Below, piece after piece: positions 58,614 through 64,000 of a DNA stretch of 64,000 nucleotides (its first letter is position 1; every line of letters starts with the position of its first letter). Both the position numbers and the translations under genes were made by a program. Source of the stretch: Planctomycetaceae bacterium (GTDB lineage Bacteria; Planctomycetota; Planctomycetia; Planctomycetales; Planctomycetaceae); assembly GCA_019636285.1 (NCBI GenBank), contig JAHBXV010000012.1, positions 62,001 through 126,000 on the forward strand, in the 5' to 3' direction. A model generated the notes under the pieces. It was not told the DNA's origin and made no database searches. It saw only the letters and a program-made list of their open reading frames with translations.

Positions 58614-61514
58614 ATGCGACCGAGGCTGTCCCTCATTGGAAGTCGATTCCCACGAATCGGGGTGTCGTGGAACCGCCGGCCAAGTCCGGAAGGGCGTTCC
58701 CGACCCGAGTGGTCCGAACCGTCGGCGACATCGCGCGGGCGGGTCAACGCCGGCTGGCGATGGATGTTCGGCCTGTCTGTTCTCACGAGCCTTTTTGCTT
58801 CGCACGCCTCGGCAGCGGAAGAGCCCATGCTTGTCACCAGTCTCGAAGGGATTTCCGAGTTTCGCCTGGAAAATGGGTTGAAGGTTCTTCTGTTTCCCGA
58901 TTCCTCCAAGCCCACCGTCACGGTGAACCTGACGGTCTTCGTCGGTTCGCGGCATGAAGGCTACGGCGAAGCGGGAATGGCGCATCTTCTGGAGCACATG
59001 CTCTTCAAGGGGACGCCCGATCATCCGACGATTCCCAAGTCGCTGCAGGCCCGCGGGGCCGAGTTCAACGGCACGACCTGGGTTGATCGCACGAACTATT
59101 ACGAGACCATGCCGGCCAGCGACGAAAACCTGGAATTCGCCATTCGGCTCGAAGCCGACCGAATGATTAACAGCCTCATCAAGCGGGAAGACCTTGAGTT
59201 CGAGATGACCGTGGTCCGCAGCGAGTTCGAACGCGGCGAGAATTCGCCCCGCTCGATTCTGGGACAGCGGATGATGTCGGCCGCGTACGAGTGGCACAAC
59301 TACGGCAAAGCGACGATCGGCAATCGGGCCGATATCGAACGGGTGCCGGTCGAGAACCTGCGCGCCTTCTATGAAAAGTACTACCAGCCCGATAACGCGA
59401 TGCTGGTCGTTGCCGGACGGTTCGATGAAGAACGCGCCCTCGAACTGATCGGCAAGTACTTCGGCGCGCTGCCCAAACCCGATCGCGTTTTGCCAAATAC
59501 CTACACCGAAGAACCCGCCCAGGATGGCGAACGGACGGTCACGCTGCGCCGCGTCGGCGAAGTCGCGGTGGTGGGTGTCATTTATCACATTCCCAGCGGC
59601 GCGCATGTCGACTATCCCGCGATCGACGTTCTGGAATCGATCCTCACCATGCAGCCGGCCGGGCGATTGTATAAGTCGCTCGTCGAATCCAAGAAAGCCG
59701 CCAGTGTCTCCGGAGCCGCGTTTGCCTGGCACGACCCGGGCGTCTTGCGGATTATGGCCGAGGTCGCCGCCGGGAATACGCCGGAAACCGTCCTCGACAC
59801 ATTGCTCGATACGCTCGACGGAGTGGTGGACGGCGGAGTGACCGACGCCGAGGTTCAGCGCGCCAAGCAGCGGTTGCTCAAGCAGCGTGAACTGTCCGCG
59901 TCGGATTCGGCCGAGATCGCCGTCGAGCTGAGCGAATGGGCCGCGCAGGGCGACTGGCGACTCTACTTCCTCTATCGGGACCGCCTGGAACAGGTCACCG
60001 CCGAAGACGTGGATCGCGTGGCCCGTGCGTACTTGCAGCCGACCAATCGCACGGTTGGGCTCTATATTCCCACCGACCAGCCCTCGCGGACGGTCATTCC
60101 CGGAACGCCCGATCTGGCCGAGATGATCGGCGATTACCAGGGCCGCTCGTCGGCCACCGTCGGTGAAGCATTCGATGTCGCTCCCGATAAGATCGAAGAG
60201 CGGACGAAGCGAATGAAGATCGGCGGGCTGGACGTGGCCCTGCTTCCCAAGAAGACCCGCGGCAGCACGGTCAACCTGCGCTTCACGGTGCGGTTTGGCA
60301 ATGCGGAAACGCTCAACAACAAAGCGATGGCGTGCGAATTCGTCCCCGCGATGATGACGCGCGGCACGAAGTCGCTGACGCGCCAGCAGTTGCAGGACGA
60401 GCTCGACAAGAACCTCGCGACGCTCAGTTCCAGCGGACAGGCGGGAGTCGCCACCTTCAGCATTCAGACCAAGCGTGAAAATCTCGCTCACGTCCTGGAA
60501 CTGCTGAAGCAGGTGCTGCGTGAACCGGTCTTTCCGGCGACCGAGTTCGATGTCCTCAAGCAGCAGCAGCGGACGAGCCTGGAGCAGATGCTCGCCGATC
60601 CCCAGTCGCTGGCCGTGCGTGCCGTCCAGAAAAAGCTCAGCCCCTATCCGGCTGGCGACCCGCGGCATGTGCCCGCCATCCAGCAGGAACTGACCCAGCT
60701 TGGCGATCTGACGCTGGGAACGGTGAAGCAGGTCTATGACCAGTTCTTCGGTGCCGACCAAGGCCAAGTCGCGGTGGTCGGCGATTTCGACCCCGAGGAA
60801 ATCGTTCCGATCCTGGAAAGCATGATCGTGGGTTGGTCGTCGCGGCAGCCGTATGCTCCGATCACGCGCGATGGCAACCTGGACGTGGCGGGCGACGTGG
60901 TCCGCATTCTGACTCCCGACAAGGCAAACGCGGTCTACTTTGCCGGCCAGGTATTGCCCATGAACGATGTCGACGCGGATTATCCCGCGATGGTGATCGG
61001 CAACTACATCTTCGGGGCCGGGGCGCTGTCGTCGCGACTGGGAGACCGCATCCGTCAGAAGGAAGGGCTCTCGTACGGCGTCGGATCGTTCTTCCGCGCC
61101 GGCGTCATCGACAATCGCGCCTCGCTGTCGATCTATGCGATCTGCAATCCCGACAACATCACCAAGGTGAAGGACGGCATTCGCGAAGAGTTGACGCTGA
61201 TCCTCGAAAAGGGCGTGACCGAACAGGAACTGACCGCGGCGGTCGACGGATACCTGCAGCGGCAGGAAGTCTCTCGCACGGAAGATCCGGCGCTGGCCCA
61301 GATGCTGGAAGAGTCGCTGTATGTCGGGCGAACGATGAAGTATTACACCGAGCTGGAAGCCCGCATCCGCAAGCTGACCCCCGAGGACGTACGTCGGGTA
61401 CTCGATGAACACCTCTCGGTGGAAAGACTGTTCATCGCCCTCGCGGGTGATTTCAAGTCGGAAAAGGCGGACGAGAAGCCCGCCACCGGCACACCGTCTC
61501 CCAAGCAGCAATAA
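58614..61514 (+). CDS. M16-family (insulinase/pitrilysin-like) metalloprotease, two-half fusion
   Basis: ATG at 58614 has GGAG 10 bases upstream. 966 residues with an unusually long N-region before a hydrophobic signal segment (about 45-70: WRWMFGLSVLTSLFASHASAA). The N-terminal half has the inverted zinc motif HLLEH (124-128) and a downstream Glu ligand in VVRSEFERGEN. The second half (from about 545: KMKIGGLDVALLPKKTRGST) repeats the fold with FVPAMMTRGTKSLTRQQLQ but lacks a zinc site, as in pitrilysins where it is structural. The fused arrangement in one chain is known for M16A and M16C. Exported; probably degrades peptides in the periplasm. Substrate unknown. Confidence 0.9.
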   Translation: MRPRLSLIGSRFPRIGVSWNRRPSPEGRSRPEWSEPSATSRGRVNAGWRWMFGLSVLTSLFASHASAAEEPMLVTSLEGISEFRLENGLKVLLFPDSSKPTVTVNLTVFVGSRHEGYGEAGMAHLLEHMLFKGTPDHPTIPKSLQARGAEFNGTTWVDRTNYYETMPASDENLEFAIRLEADRMINSLIKREDLEFEMTVVRSEFERGENSPRSILGQRMMSAAYEWHNYGKATIGNRADIERVPVENLRAFYEKYYQPDNAMLVVAGRFDEERALELIGKYFGALPKPDRVLPNTYTEEPAQDGERTVTLRRVGEVAVVGVIYHIPSGAHVDYPAIDVLESILTMQPAGRLYKSLVESKKAASVSGAAFAWHDPGVLRIMAEVAAGNTPETVLDTLLDTLDGVVDGGVTDAEVQRAKQRLLKQRELSASDSAEIAVELSEWAAQGDWRLYFLYRDRLEQVTAEDVDRVARAYLQPTNRTVGLYIPTDQPSRTVIPGTPDLAEMIGDYQGRSSATVGEAFDVAPDKIEERTKRMKIGGLDVALLPKKTRGSTVNLRFTVRFGNAETLNNKAMACEFVPAMMTRGTKSLTRQQLQDELDKNLATLSSSGQAGVATFSIQTKRENLAHVLELLKQVLREPVFPATEFDVLKQQQRTSLEQMLADPQSLAVRAVQKKLSPYPAGDPRHVPAIQQELTQLGDLTLGTVKQVYDQFFGADQGQVAVVGDFDPEEIVPILESMIVGWSSRQPYAPITRDGNLDVAGDVVRILTPDKANAVYFAGQVLPMNDVDADYPAMVIGNYIFGAGALSSRLGDRIRQKEGLSYGVGSFFRAGVIDNRASLSIYAICNPDNITKVKDGIREELTLILEKGVTEQELTAAVDGYLQRQEVSRTEDPALAQMLEESLYVGRTMKYYTELEARIRKLTPEDVRRVLDEHLSVERLFIALAGDFKSEKADEKPATGTPSPKQQ

Positions 61515-61540
61515 TCTGCTTCAGACACGTCGCGTCCGTC

Positions 61541-61579
61541 GTTCATTCCCCGCAACGCATTTCGCTTCGGGGAATGAAC
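61541..61579. terminator. Bidirectional-type hairpin between convergent genes
   Basis: A perfect 12-bp stem (GTTCATTCCCCG, 61541-61552, with its complement at 61568-61579; 15-base loop) lies between the stops of the M16 protease (plus) and SDR (minus) genes. No long T-run follows on either strand, so termination strength is uncertain. Confidence 0.65.
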
Positions 61580-61585
61580 GGGCCG

Positions 61586-62314
61586 TCAGATGCGCGCCGG
61601 CAGAAGCTGCAATTCAGGCACGACGGCTCGCGCGGGGAGTCGGGCCAGGAAGAGAACCGTCTCGGCGACATCTTCCGGATCGAGCGCGCGACTCAGAACC
61701 TCTTGCGGCGTTGGAACCGGACGGGCATTGAGGATTTCCGTGTCGCACAGTCCGGGAAAGACGACGGTCGTGCGAATTCCGTGGGCTTTCTCTTCCACCC
61801 GCGTTCCGTGCGCGAGCCCCACCAGTCCATGTTTGCTGGCTTGGTAAGCGACGCCGGAAACATCCGGCATCTGCACGGCGGCCGACGAGAGGTAGACAAT
61901 CAAGCCACCCCCTTGTGTCCGCATCGTGGGTAAGGCGGCCTTCGTGCAGAGGAAGGCTCCGGTCAGGTTGGCATCCAGGAGGCTGCTCCAGATTTCCGGG
62001 GTCACGCGATCCAGAGACCGGTCGGGCGTGTTGGCTCCGGTGCAGTAGACCAGCGTGTCGAGCCGTCCGTTCTCGCCGCTCGCGGTACTGATGACCCGTT
62101 CGACATCAGCCGGAATGGTTGCGTCGGCGACGATCGTCGTCAACGTGCCGGCCTGGCCGGCAGCGTCCTTAGCCAACGATTCCAGGCGATCGGCTCGGCG
62201 GGCCACCGCGAACACCCGCGCACCAGCTTTCACGAAGGCGAGTGCCGTCGCTCGGCCCATTCCGCTGGAGGCGCCGACGACCACGACTGTCTGTTCCGCA
62301 AGATCGATCGACAC
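61586..62314 (-). CDS. Short-chain dehydrogenase/reductase
   Basis: GTG at 62314 (SIDLAEQTVVVVGASSGMGR) has GGAGC 8 bases upstream; an ATG at 62371 would add a Cys/Gly-rich leader with no support. 242 residues. Rossmann motif GASSGMGRA, a VADATI for the adenine pocket, the CTGANTP stretch in place of NNAG, and the catalytic SSAAVQ(x)...YQASK with Ser, Tyr and Lys. A late FPGLCDTEIL is typical. Classical SDR: oxidation or reduction of an alcohol/ketone with NAD(P). The ARRADR following strand 2 suggests NADP. Substrate unknown. Confidence 0.9.
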   Translation of the reverse strand: MSIDLAEQTVVVVGASSGMGRATALAFVKAGARVFAVARRADRLESLAKDAAGQAGTLTTIVADATIPADVERVISTASGENGRLDTLVYCTGANTPDRSLDRVTPEIWSSLLDANLTGAFLCTKAALPTMRTQGGGLIVYLSSAAVQMPDVSGVAYQASKHGLVGLAHGTRVEEKAHGIRTTVVFPGLCDTEILNARPVPTPQEVLSRALDPEDVAETVLFLARLPARAVVPELQLLPARI

Positions 62315-62502
62315 CGCAGATGCTCCGTGAGTCCCTGTGCCCGCAGAACACGATCGTCCCGCATGCGGCACAGATCCTCAAGCGACGATGTGCGATTCGC
62401 GCCAGACACGATCTCGCCCCCCACAAACGTCCACAGGGCGGGCAGCCGCAAGTCGACTGTCCGCCCTGGAAAGGGGGGGTTCGATATCACCGTGAAGGGC
62501 GC

Positions 62503-62946
62503 TTACTCTTCGCTGTCCTTGTCCTTCTTCTTCGAAGGCTTCTTTTTGTTGTCAGGCTTCTTCGTCTTCTTCGGCGGAATCTTGTTGGGGACAGTCTCGA
62601 CCTTCGATGGTTCCAGCGTCTTTCGCGAAGCGTCGATCTGTTCGCGAATAAGGGCTGGATCGGTATCGGTCACTCCGCACAGTTCGGCGACGGCTTCCTG
62701 AACCGGCTTCTGGACGAAGTACGAACCAGCCGACCACGCGCGGCAACTGGCGTGTCCCTGGTAGGCGTAACTCTGGTCGAGGCTGCGGATTGCCATCCCG
62801 AACTCCTTGAGTTCGGCATCAACCGCGTCGCTGGCCGCACTCAAACCGACAACAGCTCCCAGGACGCCCACCGTTCCCACGGTCACCGCCTCAGCCGACA
62901 ACACCAGCCCCGCTTCGTCGTTCCAAAGTGATTGCAGCAATCGCAT
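62503..62946 (-). CDS. Pilin-like small membrane protein with lysine-rich tail
   Basis: ATG at 62946 with AGGAAG upstream; a GTG one codon earlier is possible. The N-terminus RLLQSLWNDEAGLVLSAEAV precedes a hydrophobic helix (VTVGTVGVLGAVVGLSAAS), reminiscent of Flp/TadE-type pilins where Glu follows a processing site. The rest is soluble. The last ~35 residues are mostly Lys, Pro, Asp and Ser (KIPPKKTKKPDNKKKPSKKK), probably disordered. 147 residues. Family assignment uncertain; no tad or pil genes are in the window. Confidence 0.62.
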   Translation of the reverse strand: MRLLQSLWNDEAGLVLSAEAVTVGTVGVLGAVVGLSAASDAVDAELKEFGMAIRSLDQSYAYQGHASCRAWSAGSYFVQKPVQEAVAELCGVTDTDPALIREQIDASRKTLEPSKVETVPNKIPPKKTKKPDNKKKPSKKKDKDSEE

Positions 62947-63201
62947 CACAGTCTTCCTGATCTGTTTCGGCTGCTTGACAGTCTGTCAGCCGAATTTAAC
63001 GGTCGCACCAGTTATTCCGATCTTATGGGGCTCCCCGACCTGTGTGAAGATAGGTAATTTGAACAAAATGAAAAGATCTCCGATCAAGCTGTAAAACAGC
63101 GTTCAAACGATCAAAGTATCGCTCCGAACGTTTCCCGGACCGTGTCGACGGGGCTAGCATGACCGGCACTTGTCTTCCGGTTTCTCCACGGAGAGAGTGC
63201 C

Positions 63202-64000
63202 ATGCCCCGCGCCGTCGATCGTGCGTTGAAGCTGTTTGTGCTGGTAGTCCTCGGGCCGACCTTCGCCGCGGCGGCCTCTCCTCAAGCAGCGGATGATGCC
63301 GCCCAGCAGGCCGTCAAACGGGTTCCCACGTCGATCTCGGGAACCTATGAGGGGGGCGAACTTGTCGAGATGCATGTCCGCGACCGCATGGCGTATCTCG
63401 TGAAGCCCAGGGGCGAGGTCGACGCTGAACGCCGCTGGGTCTGGATCTGTCCGTTCTGGCTGGGGATCAACAACGGCTTCGGCAATGTCGAGCATCGGTT
63501 CTATGTGGAGCAGATGCTGGCGAAGGGATTTCATGTCGCCGGGATTCACGTCGGGACCTCGTGCGGCAGTCCCGGAGCCGCGGCCGTGTGCCACGAGTTC
63601 TATGAGCGGCTGATCGACGAACACCGCCTGAACTCGCGGTGCCGGATTGTCGGCCAGAGCAACGGCGGGTTGATCGCCTACGCGTGGGCGTTTCGACATC
63701 CCGACTGCGTGGAGCGCATCGGAGGGATCTGTCCCGCCACCGACTTTCGCAGCTGGCCGGGTCTCTACAACACGGTCAATTTCCCCCTGAAGGGGCTGGA
63801 CTTCGGCGTGACGTATGCCGAGATCCAGGAACGCGCTTCAGAGTTCAACCCCATCGACAACCTCGCGCCGCTGGCCGAGAAGAAGGTGAAGATCCTGCAC
63901 ATTCATGGTGACAAGGACGAACTCGTCCCCATGCAGGCGAACTCGACCGAGCTGGCCGAACGCTATCGCAAGCTGGGAGGCGATGCCCGAATCGTGGTAA
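63202..64000 (+). CDS. Secreted alpha/beta hydrolase, C-terminus cut by window edge
   Basis: ATG at 63202 has GGAGAGAG 6 bases upstream and opens a signal peptide (LKLFVLVVLGPTFAAAASPQ). The frame stays open for 266 codons to the edge. Alpha/beta-hydrolase motifs: WVWICPFWLGINNGFGNVEH with the oxyanion region, the nucleophile elbow GQSNGG (Ser), then ILHIHGDKDELVP supplying the catalytic Asp; the His would lie beyond the window. Resembles esterase/dienelactone-hydrolase-like secreted proteins of Planctomycetes. Substrate unknown. No terminator or partner gene is visible. Confidence 0.85.
   Translation, partial: MPRAVDRALKLFVLVVLGPTFAAAASPQAADDAAQQAVKRVPTSISGTYEGGELVEMHVRDRMAYLVKPRGEVDAERRWVWICPFWLGINNGFGNVEHRFYVEQMLAKGFHVAGIHVGTSCGSPGAAAVCHEFYERLIDEHRLNSRCRIVGQSNGGLIAYAWAFRHPDCVERIGGICPATDFRSWPGLYNTVNFPLKGLDFGVTYAEIQERASEFNPIDNLAPLAEKKVKILHIHGDKDELVPMQANSTELAERYRKLGGDARIVV

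Noticed and set aside
58497-61511. 1004-codon minus-strand open frame covering the M16 protease
   Set aside because: Antisense shadow created by high-GC codon use; the plus strand carries the HxxEH zinc motif, ribosome-binding site and family pattern.
1-64000. tRNA, rRNA and CRISPR arrays
   Set aside because: Read by eye for T-loop-like sequences and regularly spaced direct repeats with unique spacers; none was convincing. The repeats seen are palindromic or low-complexity and irregularly spaced. tRNAscan-SE or Infernal would be decisive.

Overview
The window looks like chromosome of a planctomycete (Planctomycetota, probably Planctomycetales). GC is high. There are two genes for DUF1559 proteins with prepilin-type N-termini, each followed by a small lipoprotein. 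A thioredoxin-YHS fusion, a PhoPQ-activated (PqaA-like) protein, a likely DUF6268-type beta-barrel and several FHA proteins fit the same group. Intergenic DNA is full of short palindromic repeats. No rRNA, tRNA or CRISPR array was recognised, and no complete integrase or transposase gene.

Layout. 1-11.1 kb, all on the minus strand: a truncated class III aminotransferase, an exported triple-RidA protein, a spermidine synthase, a 1135-residue membrane protein, thioredoxin-YHS, a PP2C phosphatase, a LmbE deacetylase and an orphan HTH-PtsN fusion. 11.1-21.8 kb: sugar-phosphate epimerase-like protein, Tat-exported DUF3500-like protein, a LolD/LolC-type ABC pair, outer-membrane barrel, EEP phosphoesterase, a membrane protein and an enolase-superfamily enzyme. 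21.76-24.18 kb: a small integron-like islet on the minus strand. It runs from an attI-like junction through a 113-aa cassette gene and an attC, then a 355-aa HEPN-like cassette gene and a second attC. It is bracketed by two copies of a roughly 105-bp double-hairpin repeat. 24.2-28.6 kb: COG4637-type ATPase, REC-GGDEF diguanylate cyclase, zinc-ribbon protein, FHA protein, isochorismatase-like hydrolase. 28.7-33.06 kb: a second accessory islet (TerB/BRCT, macro domain and four unrecognised genes) flanked by inverted copies of another repeat.

33.1-40 kb: secreted proteins (carboxypeptidase-regulatory-like, PqaA-like) and two duplicated DUF1559-lipoprotein modules with near-identical 148-bp leaders. 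40-43.5 kb: Na+/solute symporter, DapA-family lyase/aldolase and Sco1. 43.7-50.8 kb is dominated by signalling: FHA, a degenerate receiver, DJ-1/PfpI, an OmpR-type two-component pair, thiol peroxidase, and a reversed HTH-REC regulator followed by a soluble histidine kinase. 50.9-56 kb: a second DapA-family enzyme and an autoregulated GntR-ABC operon with a textbook palindromic operator. 56-64 kb: cytochrome P450, two small proteins, a fused two-half M16 protease, SDR, a pilin-like protein and a truncated secreted alpha/beta hydrolase.

The strongest candidate for something unusual is the 22.27-23.89 kb islet. Two 91-93-bp sites have the features of integron attC sites: paired R boxes, L boxes with extrahelical bases, and a stop codon inside R''. 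They delimit promoter-poor, Shine-Dalgarno-less genes, one with an RxxxxH HEPN motif. A 27-residue piece resembling a tyrosine-recombinase C-terminus, with Phe at the catalytic Tyr position, lies next to the attI-like end.
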